Shown here one piece after another: positions 1 to 11,219 of a DNA stretch of 64,000 bases. The first letter of the stretch is position 1; each line of letters starts with the position of its first letter. A program made the translations under genes and the position numbers. Below the pieces are notes generated by a model. That model searched no databases and was not told the origin of the DNA. It saw only the letters and a program-made list of their open reading frames with translations. Source of the DNA: Polytrichum commune (taxonomy: Eukaryota > Streptophyta > Polytrichopsida > Polytrichales > Polytrichaceae); contig OX485806.1 of assembly GCA_950295325.1 (NCBI GenBank), positions 34,162,001 through 34,226,000 on the forward strand, in the 5' to 3' direction.

Positions 1-3000
1 TGAGGCTCGGAAGTTGGGACATTGCCTCCATGTGTGGGACTTGGGACCCCATGTGAACCGGCCCTAAGTCCTAATTCTCAATTTCTAAATTTACCAATCT
101 TAATGGTAAAAATGATCTCACTTCAAACTCACTTGAATGTCATTTTATTCACACCTATAGGCAAACATTATCAAAGACATCACCTATCTAGAGTGGGTTA
201 CTATTGTATATCTATTTGCACATGGCCACCGTTAAACTCACCTTGCTTGCCACATGTCATCATGTCAACATGTCGTTTGATCACTACATTAGCAAGTCAC
301 TACACTAAATTTTGTATTTAGTGTAAGTTATTGATTGGAATTATCAATGTTTTGTTTATTTACTATATATCTCATATTTTGTTAACAAATGTCAAATTGG
401 TTGTTTGGACAATATAGAACATTAACAAACTTTGCTTACATCAGTAGTAATATGATATAGCATTGTGTAACTCCAAATAATAAGTGACACTAAATATCAT
501 ATTTAGCATAGTCACTACGTAGTAATCATGGTCTTTAAAATTTAGCTAACCATTCTAGTACACATGTGGTAAGTTACCACCAAGGTTAGGCATTGATTGT
601 GTTGTTAGATTATAACTATGCAATAACTTAACCTAGCAATGGTAACTTAACGCATGAGGTAGGTTCACGATGGGTCAAGTGTCAATGTAGATCAAAACAG
701 CCAAGATGTAAAGAAAAGATACCCACACGTGTAAACCATGCTTTATTAGTACACCTTGAATTTTAGTGGTATGTGGTTTGGTGTGGCTCCAAGAACATAT
801 ACCAAAAAGACAAGTTTTTTTTAAAGAGATTAGACTACTTGCTCCAAATATGACTATCGTTTAGGTTCAATACCTAGTCAACACAATTGGCGGGATCTAG
901 ATGAGCATGAGCATCTTCACTTTGATGATAGATAACATAATCATGCAAGCTCCAAAAAAAACAATAAGGGAAGTAGCTATATATGGCCTCGATTTGGATT
1001 TGCTAACGATCTTGTAATAATCACATGTTTTGTATCTAGGAGAAATGGGCTAGTTGGACAAAGTAACCATTTAAGCTCCAGTTGTCTTGTTTCCCCAATT
1101 TATTGGATATAAGTGACCGCTCATCCAGGCGGAGAGCACTTCCAACCACACTCTTGTGCTTTTCTAACCACAAAAAGAACATCTCATCCCTAACCACGAG
1201 TTTTATGTCCGTGAGTAGACTGATTATGTCCCACAAACAACTTTACTGGACCGATATCTCATTGCCGATTGCAACTTGTCATCCACTCTCTTCTCGTTGG
1301 TTATGTTGTTCATAAACATTAGGTGTGTTGTGCTTCATTTGCATATCATGTATTTCAATTAATGTATATGTCAACTTATGATACATGTTGTAGGGGTTGT
1401 GATAAAAACATGCCCTTCCCAAGTTTGTTGGTGATGCTTCCAACTAGCCATGTTTAGAATTTATCATGCTCCTCAACCCCGATCAAGAAGTTGAATTGTC
1501 TAAGAATAACAATATTCAGCTTTAATGATGTTTCTTGTCGTTTTCACCTTGACCCTTGTAAGTGTCATGAAATTTTACTCAATATATTGTAAGAAGCTTT
1601 GAATGTAGAGAACTTACATTGGAAAGGCCCCATTAGACATAGGTTTAGGCAACCTAAATAGTATCACAACCTATGTCTTCAACAAACTATGGAGCCCATG
1701 TTCCAAAAGGAAGGCACTAAACCATTTACTCCACTGTGGCCACCCATGGATCACTATAAAGGTGAACATGCTTGTATTCACAACCGTGACTAGAATCACC
1801 AACGTTTTTTTATATATTTTTTGTTTGGGGCAGGGGTGTTCTTTCCTTGTCCAACAAAAGCAAAGCTTACACTTGAAGGTGAGCACACACGATTTGATTG
1901 CCAAAATAATTTAAAATTTTCACGTGATTAGGATTAGATTTTTGTGTTGATTTCACTCCGTCTTCGTCCTAGTTTTGCTTTGACCGATATCATGTTCAGG
2001 TGCATGCACCTTGTGCTACTTACCACCAGAACACCGTGCATGGGAAAGGGAGCTCTAGATTTCTCTAGAGTTATAGCCGATAGCCACGTCTTCCTCTCAT
2101 TTTCTTTTTAGTTGATTTGATTTGATTTAAATAAATAAATAAATAATTTTATATGTCAAGCCTTCGTTGCATCTATTCTCTTTTTACTTGTTTATTTGCA
2201 TTTTTTATTTGCATTTTTTTCATCCACATATCACATGCAATTTAGGTGCATGCACCTTATGCTGCCTACAACGCACACACCCTAGTAGATAGGTAGTATT
2301 CTACTTGAGCCTCAACGGCTTCGCACTTAGTACACAATACTAGAACTTCTTGCTTTCTTTCCTTTTCTCCCATGTAATGAAGGTAGAAATTAGGTGTGGT
2401 GTCCTAGGCTGTGTATAACACGCATTCATAAAGTATATTGTAAGAAGCTACAAAATGACTAGCTTAATGACACACCATCTCATGTTTCCAACAAAACCTT
2501 GCACTTAAACTATAATTTACATAAATATGACCAAAATAATTGTCTAAAATTCATAGTACATTTGAGGGTGTCTTTTGCACAGTTGACACATGTGCATTGT
2601 ATAACAATTATGTTTTGGAAGAAGAAACCAGAAGAATGTGATGAAAACCCTAATTATACATACTTTGAGAAAATCAACGTGGTCAAATATTATCTCTAGA
2701 TGTGGATATATTCACATATAACACAGTGTGAATGTAATTAACATGTGCTACACCAAACAATGCAATCCACGTCTACAACTAGTTGTTGTCATTTCTATCA
2801 TTATTTCCATACTAAATGCATAAGTCTAGATACACTTAAACATAGTTACTTGAAGGTGACCAATATGCAATCCAATTGGATTTTGCTTGTGTAAGTTGCT
2901 CATCTCCACTTTCTTCTTAGTGTGTACTTGGTCTTGCTTTGAAAACAACTCCAAAAAGGACTTTGTCCATGTGCATGCACCTATTGCTACCTACCACCCC

Positions 3001-3060
3001 CAACATGGTAGATAGATAGGTAGTGAGCCCCAATAGATGCATGTTGTGTTTTGAAATCTT
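1..3060. other. Intergenic repeat-rich DNA, no gene seen
   Basis: No reading frame here resembles a known protein. Positions 1-64 look like the right end of a PIF/Harbinger-type element: they end GTGAACCGGCCC followed by TAA at 65-67, and the same text recurs near 24340-24400. At about 303-510 there is a short element whose left end reads CACTAAATTTTGTATTTAGTG, a terminal motif shared with repeats at 9545 and 25086. A palindromic 14-mer AGGTGCATGCACCT occurs perfectly near 2244, with imperfect copies near 1998 and 2972, each inside a degenerate block of about 200 bp. This is dispersed-repeat DNA. Confidence 0.6.
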
Positions 3061-3095
3061 CCTCGTTTTCCCTCATGTTAATGGGGGTAAGATAT

Positions 3096-3781
3096 AAGGT
3101 ATGTGGGTGTTATTCGGGTTCGTTTTTCATTTTCAACTTCTACCAATTACATTTACACAACAAAACTTGTGTTGCATGAGCAAAACTATGACGAAGCATA
3201 TGTAAAACTGGATTGGAAATAGAATCTCCTCTGATTTAGTTATGTTCATCATAATTGCATGTTTGACGATTCTCTAATTAGATACACATGTCCTCTCATT
3301 TATGTTAACTACTCAGTGCACAATGGTTATTGATATTTGAAGATGTAGTCCAATCTCTTCTAAACACGTGTCTTGATAACATTTGCTCTTTGATCCTCAC
3401 CGAACCACATGCAAAATCAAAGATAAGGTTAGATGAGTCTAAAGTGGCTCGTTTCTCAATTGGAACCCTATATTTGATTGATACGTGGTTCAATGAGGAT
3501 CAAAGAGCAAACATCATAAAGACACTACGTCTTCGAACATTAATAACTACACTTTACTCAATAGTGAACATCATTGGGAGGACCTATGTATCTAGTTAAG
3601 AAATCAATAAACATGCACTTCCAATAACCATAACTAAAGAAGGGGAGATCCGATTTTCAATCCAATTTTGCACATGCTTCGTCATAGTTTTGCTCATGCA
3701 ACACAAGTTTTGTTATGTAAATGTAACCGGTAGAAGTTGGAGAACATGAAGAACGAACCAAATAACACCCACATACCTTAG
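3096..3781. repeat. Long inverted repeat (foldback element), about 690 bp
   Basis: Two arms of roughly 340 bp meet near position 3438 with almost no spacer. Reading 3096 rightward and 3781 leftward on the opposite strand gives the same text over the whole arm: GTATGTGGGTGTTATT at the outer end, AAACTTGTGTTGCATGAGCA in the middle and TTTGCTCTTTGATCCTCA near the centre. The arms differ by scattered substitutions, so this is an old hairpin. A partial third copy of the right arm lies at about 11880-12215 and is interrupted by a SINE. No transposase is inside; the two overlapping ORFs on opposite strands are by-products of the symmetry. Confidence 0.85.
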
Positions 3782-5330
3782 GGGTCTCATTAAGAGAAAC
3801 GAGCCACTTAAAGACCCATCTAAGTTACCTTAGGTGTGGTGTGCTTGCTTGTGCCACCTCCATATATGTAAACACAGTGGATGAGTGGTGGCAGGAACAG
3901 AGGAGATCAGGGGAGGAGGGTTACATCGGTCAAATCCGACGGTCGAGAAAGCACATGCAACATGGCCTCACCAGAAGCCAGAAGTTGCTTTCATCGCCCA
4001 TAGACTTCTTCTCGATAAGCACTCATTTCTCATCGAATCACATATTGTAAAAAGGCTATGAAATGACTTAATAACATGACACCTCATCCTTTCAACAAAA
4101 CCTCTTGAATGTGGCCAGTATGCAACTCACTTGCCATAATAAAGCTCTTAGGGTCTATTTGTGTACATTGGGGATCCCAATATATTGGTGAAGCAAATAA
4201 TGGACACTCTTGCTTTAAGTTAATTTGGAACACGATTACCGTAATTAACGTTTCCAAACTCTAAAGATTCAAGACTTTCATTCATCAATCTTCACCAATG
4301 TGTTCATATTATTTATTAGTTTTCAAGTGTGAGTCTCTCATGTATGGCTCCATGGGTACCTCACTATCTCATAGTTTATATATTTACATGTGTCAAAGAC
4401 TTTTCTTTTTTTCTTCTTTTTCTTCTTTTATTTGGTGGGTGGGGGTGGGGAGGGAGGGGATTTTTTTATCTAATATTTTGATTTTCCTAATATATACATT
4501 TTTCTAATTCTACTTCGCCCTATTATCTTGCACCCTTTGGTATCTTGAGCTTAAAATTTTCCATTCATATTTAACCCTATGTTTATTCAAAAAAATGTCT
4601 CCTTTGTGTTGTCTAGAATCATCGTATGTGTAGCTTTTTAAGGCAACCTTTTATGAACAAGCTTAATAACATAAGGCAACCCATTAACATAAGACATGGG
4701 TTGCCTTATGTTACTAGGTCCATCGATAAAGGATGAAATACAGTAATGACAAGTGATTGAGACATCAAACAATGACAGGAATACAACACGATGAACAAGA
4801 AGCACTACTAAGCAATATATACGAGAACACTACAATAACACAACTGATCACTACAAGAACATTACTAAATGCGCAAGAGTTGAGGTTATGAGTGAAACCT
4901 TGATAGGATACTACTATAATTTGAGGACACATGTTGTTGAGTAATATATTGTTTGAAAAACATTTACTTAGCTATTGAATTATATAAATATTGTTATAAA
5001 AATAAAAACTCACCTACAAACACACACATGCACATAACTCAAAGCAATAATTTATGGACATATAATGTGCCTCAAATACTCGGATCAAGAAGTGTCAATA
5101 GTTTTGGGAATGAATGGGAGAGGGGATATGTTAACTTGGTTGAAAATTTGCCAAGTGACAATAGTTTACAAAATGGTTATATTGTCACCAAAAAATCAAT
5201 TTCCTTAACCAACTTTCTCTATCTTGAGAGTGAAATGGATAAAATAAAATATTGATTATACTGCATATACAAGATTATGGACAAATGTGACATTCTATGG
5301 ACCAAGTAATGCTGTGGAATAAGAATCTTA
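3782..5330. other. Intergenic DNA, no gene seen
   Basis: This is AT-rich sequence with fragments of the same dispersed family as the upstream block (for example ATATTGTAAAAAGGCTATGAAATGAC near 4045, compared with 2438). A GGTGGGTGGGGGTGGGGAGG tract lies near 4434. The stretch 5289-5330 is homologous to 10298-10339, so the repeat unit shared by those two places starts upstream of the Harbinger-type terminus at 5331. Confidence 0.5.
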
Positions 5331-5886
5331 GGGCATGTTTACACCAGAGGCATTAGGCCATGGTTCTTAAATGACCATGGTACCATGCTTTATGAATGAG
5401 ACCATAGAGAAGTCCATGGACTATAGCCCAAAGTCTTTTGGAGGGCATAAGCTCCCTTAGTATAGACCCAAATTTTCACCTCAAATTTTGTTCGGCCTAC
5501 CTTCTAGAGCTGTCCCAAAAAAGTTCCCTACAATCCCGGCTAGCAATATCCATGCTTGCCATGTGGGACTCCATGTAGATTTTTCACCCACTGAAGATGT
5601 TACGAGCTATGGTCCAAAACTACCCTCATGTAAACCTAAAGCAGGGGTTTGTAACACTCTCAACCAATGAAAGTTCAAGGATTCTCTTTTTTCTTGTTGT
5701 TTTTGGAAACACAGGAGGCGCATGGCACCTCGCTAGTTTTCCCCGTCAAGTAGAGAGAAGATTTTACGGCCAGGAATTGAACTGTCAACCACTCCATTTG
5801 ATTTTAGGTACCTCTCCACTATCATCCGGTAGTTTAGGGTCATCTCGGACCTAGAGTTGAAGGATTCTCAAGAGCCATGGTCTAAC
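5331..5886. mobile_element. PIF/Harbinger-like non-autonomous element, copy 1, carrying a SINE
   Basis: The left end GGGCATGTTTACACC is preceded by TTA (5328-5330). The text matches a second copy at 10340-10735 over most of its length. Copy 1 carries an extra 169 bp block (5687-5855) that is a SINE. Its right end no longer shows the expected terminus, probably because of decay or because another element (5890-6405) lies directly beside it. Confidence 0.6.
5687..5855 (-). mobile_element. tRNA-derived SINE, copy 1 (minus strand)
   Basis: On the minus strand the unit runs from GGTCCGAGATGACC to an A-rich tail (AACAACAAGAAAAAA). A box-like TAGTGGAGAGG and B box-like GGTTGACAGTTCAATTCC are spaced as in RNA polymerase III internal promoters. 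It is flanked by a 14 bp duplication GTTSAAGGATTCTC (5673-5686 and 5856-5869, one mismatch). The homologous element at 10340 lacks the block. It matches the SINE at 11991-12175. Confidence 0.85.
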
Positions 5887-5889
5887 TTA

Positions 5890-6405
5890 GGCCCACTTCG
5901 CATAGGAGACTAAGAGCGTGTGACCAATACACTTCAAGCACTCTCATTGGTAGAAAAGGTGGAGCCGGTCCAAGTTCGCTTCACACTACGCTTGAGGGAC
6001 CAACAAAGTAAGTGAATGCAAAGATGGATGTAACGTCTACATGGATTCTTGCATGGCATCGAATGGATCACGTTTCATGGTCACTTGGATTATTTTCAAA
6101 AACCACCTCTTGGAGGTAAGCCTAACACAAAACCACCGGGAGACCACGACACTCCGAACGCTCACAACCGTTAGTTTATTCTATTTTATCATGTGTGAGG
6201 ACCCGCAAGAACATAAATTCATTGAAATAGCATTTGGTTGAGGGCCCGGTCACACGTGACTTCACACGTGACTTCACACTACACTTGAGGACCCGTGACC
6301 GCGCTACATGATTTGGGAGGTGTGTGGGGACGGCCTTTGGACACTTTTCTTTTGGGCTCTCACAATTTCATGGTCACGGCTCTTGGCTCGTGTGTGAAGT
6401 GGCCC
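5890..6405 (-). mobile_element. PIF/Harbinger-like MITE family A, copy 1 (inverted)
   Basis: The 516 bp element has terminal inverted repeats GGCCCACTTCGCAT and GTGTGTGAAGTGGCCC and is flanked by TTA on both sides (5887-5889 and 6406-6408). A TWA target-site duplication with GGGCC termini is the hallmark of PIF/Harbinger (Tourist-like) elements. It is homologous, in reverse orientation, to 6725-7223, 28595-29098 and 30402-30900. No transposase is encoded. Confidence 0.85.
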
Positions 6406-6724
6406 TTAGAATGAAGGTGAATCCCACTTTGCCTTCTACAAACACTTTAATGAAAATAATACACCGGTGCCCGAGGCATTGCCGAAAGTGGTAGGTATGA
6501 AACTAGGTACATACCTTCAAACCGTAAGCGAATGTATTTACTTAAAAACTGGGATGGGCTCAGCAATTTGGGACGAGTCTAGGATGCAAACTGCAATAAG
6601 GGTCCTTGATTATTATTAGACTTTGGACATGTGGTGTAGTTTGCATGGCCTATGGGAAGTGGGATATGTAGATTGCGTGTGTGCAAGGCAAGAAAGTTGC
6701 CAAGAAGAATTTCACATAAACTAA

Positions 6725-7223
6725 GGGCCACTTCACACGCGAGCCAAGAGCCGTGACCATGAGATTGTGAGAGCTCAAAGGAAAGTGTCCCAAGGCCGTC
6801 CCAACACACCTCCAAAATCATGTAATGTGGTCACGGACCCTCAAGTGTAGTGTGAAGTCACATGTGACTGGGTCCTCAACCAAATGCTATTTCAATGAAT
6901 TTATGTTCTTGCGGATCCTCACATATGATAACATAGAATAAATCAATGGTTGTGAGCGTTCGGAGTGCCATAGTCTACCGGTTTTGTGTTAGGTCTACCT
7001 TCAAGAGGTGGTTTTTGAAAATAGTCCAAGTGACCATGAAACATGATCCATTCGATGCCATGTAGGAATCCATGTAGACTTTACATCCATCTTGCATTCA
7101 CATACTCCGTTGGTCCCTCAAGCATAGTGTGAAGCGAACTTGGACCGGCTCCGCCTTTTCCACCAATGAGAGTGCTTGAAGTGTAATGGTCACGGGCTCT
7201 CAATCTCGAGTGTGAAGTGGCCC
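6725..7223 (+). mobile_element. PIF/Harbinger-like MITE family A, copy 2
   Basis: The 499 bp element has ends GGGCCACTTCACAC and GTGTGAAGTGGCCC, flanked by TAA (6722-6724 and 7224-7226). It lies about 320 bp from copy 1 in the opposite orientation, so a transcript crossing both could fold into a hairpin with arms of about 500 bp. It shares internal blocks with the other copies, for example AGTGTGAAGCGAACTTG and ACCAATGAGAGTGCTTGAAG. Confidence 0.87.
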
Positions 7224-7305
7224 TAAGCCTCGCGTTTCAAAGTGAAGCCAAATCTTGGAATTGATTATTGCTGAAATTTGAAGATGCTGATTTAAATACA
7301 TCGTA

Positions 7306-8900
7306 CAATTACGAACAAAACTGAGTACGTTGTATCTAAACTCAACTTCGGCTCTCATTGTCAGCCGATTCAAATCAAGAAAAATGAAGTGATGAAGTGA
7401 TCAGAGCAAGAGTCCAAGTGATCGGTTGCATAAATGTGAAACCAAAAAGTGACAAAGGGTTTAGGGTTTCTAAAATAGGAAATGTTGAAGTGGTTAGGGT
7501 TTCGGTACTCGTTTTTGTTCACCGCCACTCTTCCAACATGGACATCTCTGTGTGCATTGCGTAGTTGATGACGTCGTGAGATTTCTTGTGCATTATGTAG
7601 CCTTGGTTCCATAATACGTGAGTTTGTAGCCGTATGCCTCTGTTGTCTCAAGAATAGAAGCACCAAACTATGATGCAACTTAGAAGCGGTGTTTCTACTT
7701 GCAAAGTTGCCGATTTAGTGGCCGTGAGCCAATCTTTTGTAGCGCATCTGAGGAAGGATGCATGGGGCGAGTTTGAGAGACAAAGAGGAGGGCGTCCAAA
7801 GCTTCTTGCAAACCGAGAGTAGAGGCGTTGTGTCACTTTTGTTGTTGAAGGTCGACTTGGAACTACATCTGCGACAACAAAACAACTTCGATTTGAAAGA
7901 GAGAAGAAAAAGAGAAAAATCCCTGACCCCTGATGGGTTTCGATTTGAAACATGTAACTTGTTGTCTGCCATCATTGTGAGGTGTGCTTTGAGAGAGGCT
8001 GCATTAGGTGCACGAGTGTAGCAAAGGAAACCGTTTTTGAGTCGTGAACATGTTCTCACGCACTTGAGGTTTGCTCAAAGGTATGACATTTGGACCATTG
8101 ATGATTGGAAACGTGTGATTTTCAGTGACAAAACAAAGATAAATAGGTCCAACTCAGATGGTAGGTCATGGTGTTGGATTGGAGATGGAGAACACGTTGG
8201 ACGTCAACATGTCCATCAAATAATAACGCATGATGGTGAGTTGGTGATGATTTGGGGATGCATGACAACTTTTAGGCTGGGAGCATGGTGTAGAATTGAA
8301 GGTAGGATGAATAGACATTTGTACAAATTTATTTTTAGATAATTTATTGTGGTCCACCATACATAATTACAATTTGGATCCAAGTAGGTTGGTCTTTCAA
8401 CATGATAATGATTCCAAGCACACAAGCAAAAACATGCAAGAATGATTGGCATCACAACCTATTCAATGGCCTACAATCTCCGGATTTGAATCCCATTGAA
8501 CACTTCTGGGCACTTCTCAAATAACGCTTGAACAAATTTACGACACCTCCAAGAGGTATCCAAGAATTGTGGGAGTGTGTGTGTTCAGTGTATCCCAATT
8601 TCAGTGAACATGATTGCATGGTGCTTTATGAGAGCATGCCACGAAGAATTGATGTTGTGTTGAAGAGTAGGGGTTATTGGACCAATTGCTAAAGATTTTG
8701 TAGGCGATTTGAACAAAACTGAGTATATGTATATAGTTTCTCATTTGGCTTTGCAACATATTTTCTTACAATTAATGTAATGTGAAGTTTTGCATACATG
8801 TGTACAAGTTTGTGTAGTATCATATCCAATTTTCGAACTTGAAAAAGAACATTTGAATTGTTTGTGGTTGTCTGTTGAAGATGAGTTTTGTTCATAATTG
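7306..8900 (+). mobile_element. Decayed Tc1/mariner (Tc1-like, DD34E-type) transposon
   Basis: The element is 1595 bp, the usual Tc1 size. Its ends are inverted repeats CAATTAYGAACAAAACT (7306-7322 and 8884-8900), each bounded outside by TA (7304-7305 and 8901-8902), the Tc1/mariner target. A third copy of the terminal core, GAACAAAACTGAGTA, lies at 8711-8725 in direct orientation with the left end, like the subterminal repeats of some Tc1 elements. Between the ends is a broken transposase gene (see the separate entry). Known Tc1 elements move by cut and paste; this copy cannot encode an active enzyme. Confidence 0.92.
7690..8693 (+). pseudogene. Tc1-family transposase pseudogene
   Basis: Family order is recognisable across frames. 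A paired-type helix-turn-helix (VADLVAVSQSFVAHLRKD, about 7703-7759) is followed by the GRPK linker motif (7790-7801) and a second helix region (LGTTSATTKQL, about 7856-7888). The catalytic core starts with WTIDDWKRVIFSDK, whose first Asp is at 8127-8129. The second Asp is in QHDNDSKHTSK (8404-8406), and the Glu is in SPDLNPIEHFWALLK (8498-8500). The second Asp and the Glu are about 30 codons apart, against 34 in the DD34E family, consistent with a small deletion that also shifts frame. In-frame stops lie at 7820, 8019, about 8443 and 8522, and there are at least two or three frameshifts. The C-terminal part ends at the stop near 8691. Confidence 0.9.
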
Positions 8901-8902
8901 TA

Positions 8903-10297
8903 GGTGCAATGCGGGTGGATTGTTTTACTTTAACAAAGGGCGTTATTAATGAACGGGAAGAACCAACCACTAGAGTAAAGGCATCCATAACCAATCACTC
9001 AAGAGATTATGCGCTAGATTTGGAAAAGTATAAGGTGGTGCAATTTTTCACTATGTAGGAAGATAGAACTTGAGAGGATTGCAGTTTTTTCGATAATTTG
9101 ATTCCTTAGATTGAAAGTACTGTGAATTTTTTAGGCCAAAAGTCGGGGCGAACATATTACCAATGTCTAGAGTTTGCCATGACCGCTCATTCCTCCTCAC
9201 ACTAGAACTCAAAACATGGACATGTGTCATGGTCCTATTGGTTCCAACCTAATTCAAATTCAGTCTCAAGATGATCAAAATTATGGCACCCCTAAGATTC
9301 CCAATGGGTTCTTGATCCAAAATAGGTGGGTTCGACTATAGTTACAAATGAACCGGTTAAGTTTGAGAAATACCCGGATGAAGTTCAAAACTTCAGAAAA
9401 ATTTAGAGAATATACTTAAAACTAATAAAGAAAAATTGAAAGATGCCAACATGTAATTGGTTGGACTTTGGAAACAATAGGATCTTGACCGATTATGCCC
9501 AAAAATCTCCCTAATCATTGGTCGTTATATAAGATAGGATGTGTAGGAACTGCACTAAATATTGTATTCAGTGTCACCAATTATATCAGTCTTGCTCAAC
9601 AGTGAATATAAACCGCCCGTGTAGTGTCACCAACACTAAGTGTACACCTAATATTATTTGTCATTCCTTATGAAATGTATTTTTTGGGCATTATAGATTT
9701 ATAATGTTACAAGTATTGTCACTTACTAAGTGACTTAAAGTTTCAATCATCCATGACAATATTTCATTACCAAATTGTTAGGATGCAAAATATCGCCAAA
9801 CTGTGTTTCAATAATTGACATGGATTTCATCCAAACTTCAATCATCCATGGCATTGTTTGTAGACTCATCCACAATAAGTGTCATTCAAAAGTTACTATA
9901 ATGACATAAAATATCATATGACACTAATTACAATATTTTAGTGTACTACTTTCGAATACATAATAATAAGCTCTTGTCCAAAATTCCGAAATTGTAAATT
10001 GTGTATGGTAAGTTATTGAAGTTGAGGAGGATTGCATTTTAAGGTATTAGTGTCGTCAAAGTTGCATTACGGGCCATAATCTACACTGAACATTTGGACT
10101 TTCGGCTTGGCCTTTGGAAGCTTCACACTATGCCTGGCCAAAGGCTCCAATTCTTATATTTTATTGGTTATTTTAAGCTTATTTCTTTGGACTCTTGAAC
10201 AAAGTTTGGCCATTCAATCCCATGGCCATAGTGTGAAGCAACCCTCAATGTGCCTCACGCCATCAACCCACAAAAATTTACATGTATTTATTGGGTG
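8903..10297. other. Intergenic DNA with a CACTAAAT-ended repeat
   Basis: No gene is seen. At about 9548-9950 lies a repeat of about 400 bp homologous to 25086-25498. Its left end reads CACTAAATATTGTATTCAGTG and its right end is the inverted form, ending AATATTTTAGTG followed by TA. At 10120-10132 and 10227-10239 a perfect 13 bp inverted repeat GCTTCACACTATG encloses a 120 bp hairpin-like unit whose ends resemble the family A MITEs. Confidence 0.55.
10120..10239. repeat. Small inverted-repeat element (120 bp)
   Basis: GCTTCACACTATG at 10120-10132 is repeated in inverted orientation at 10227-10239, and a second inverted block (TTGGCC-rich) lies just inside. The CTTCACAC core is the same as in the family A MITE termini, so this may be a very short deletion derivative. 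I see no clear target-site duplication. Confidence 0.6.
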
Positions 10298-10339
10298 ACA
10301 ATTCTATGGACCAAGTATTGCCATGGAATAAGAATCTTA

Positions 10340-10735
10340 GGGCATGTTTACACCAAAGGCATTAGGCATATGGTTCTTAAATGATCATGGTACCCTGTTT
10401 TCTGGATGAGACCACAAAGAAGTCTATGGACTATAGCCCAAAGTCTTTTGGAGGGCACAAAGCTCTTAGTGTAAATCTAAATTTCCACCACAAATTTCAT
10501 CAGGCCTACCTTCAAGAGCCATCCTGAAAAAAGAAATCCTTACAATCCGGCCAACATAATCTAGACTTTCCATGTGAGATGCCATGTACGATTTTCATTC
10601 ACTGAAGAAGTTACGAGTTGTGGTCCAAAACTACCCTCATGCAATTCTAAAGCATGGGTTTGTGAAACTCTCAACCAATGAGAATTCAAAGATTCTCAAG
10701 AGCCAGGGCCTGATGGCTTTCGTGGAAACATGCCT
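10340..10735. mobile_element. PIF/Harbinger-like element family B, copy 2
   Basis: The 396 bp element has ends GGGCATGTTTACACC and GGAAACATGCCT, the right one being the diverged inverted form. It is flanked by TTA at 10337-10339 and 10736-10738. It is homologous to the element starting at 5331 but without the SINE, so it acts as that SINE's paralogous empty site. The homology extends about 40 bp upstream of the terminus, so both copies may sit in a larger duplicated unit. Confidence 0.75.
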
Positions 10736-10738
10736 TTA

Positions 10739-11209
10739 GACTATGTGCCCCAACATGGATGCAACAAGAGACAAAAGGGAACCTTTAGGAACACCTATGT
10801 GACGAAAGAATTAAATATTCAAGGTGCCACGTGTGACTACACAAGAGTCTTAGCCAATGACAACATGCCATGTGGCACTCCAAAAGGAAAAGGCTACCAT
10901 GGTTGGATTTAATTAAGTACAAAACTACCCCGAATTCAGTGGCGTTTGATTGAAATGTTGGACCCCATAAAAATCTTGCTGATTACACTAGTCTTCTCCG
11001 CAACCAACTTAGAGGACAAAGGGAACAATGGGGACTTTGGGAACTCAACTTGTTCACAAAGCACCAATTAAATGAAATGCGAGTCCCACAGAAAACCATG
11101 CTGCCCATTCCCACAACAAACACAGGGGACCAAGGGAACACAGTCTAGGGATGTTGTGTTCCCAAAGTACCAGTTACCATGATCATCAACACTAATCAAG
11201 GTAAGTGGT
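10739..11209. other. Intergenic DNA, no gene seen
   Basis: The stretch around 11010-11180 (GAGGACAAAGGGAACAATGG, CCAAGGGAACACAG) resembles 12366-12460, which suggests another dispersed repeat. No coding region can be supported. Confidence 0.4.
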
Positions 11210-11219
11210 CCTTATTCAA

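Noticed and set aside
7370-8059. Minus-strand open frames of 100-114 codons
   Set aside because: They overlap the transposase remnant on the other strand and have no recognisable features.
8037-8342. An open frame of about 100 codons that could be called a host gene
   Set aside because: Its text is the middle of a Tc1 transposase. The rest of the gene continues in other frames with stops, inside TA-flanked inverted repeats.
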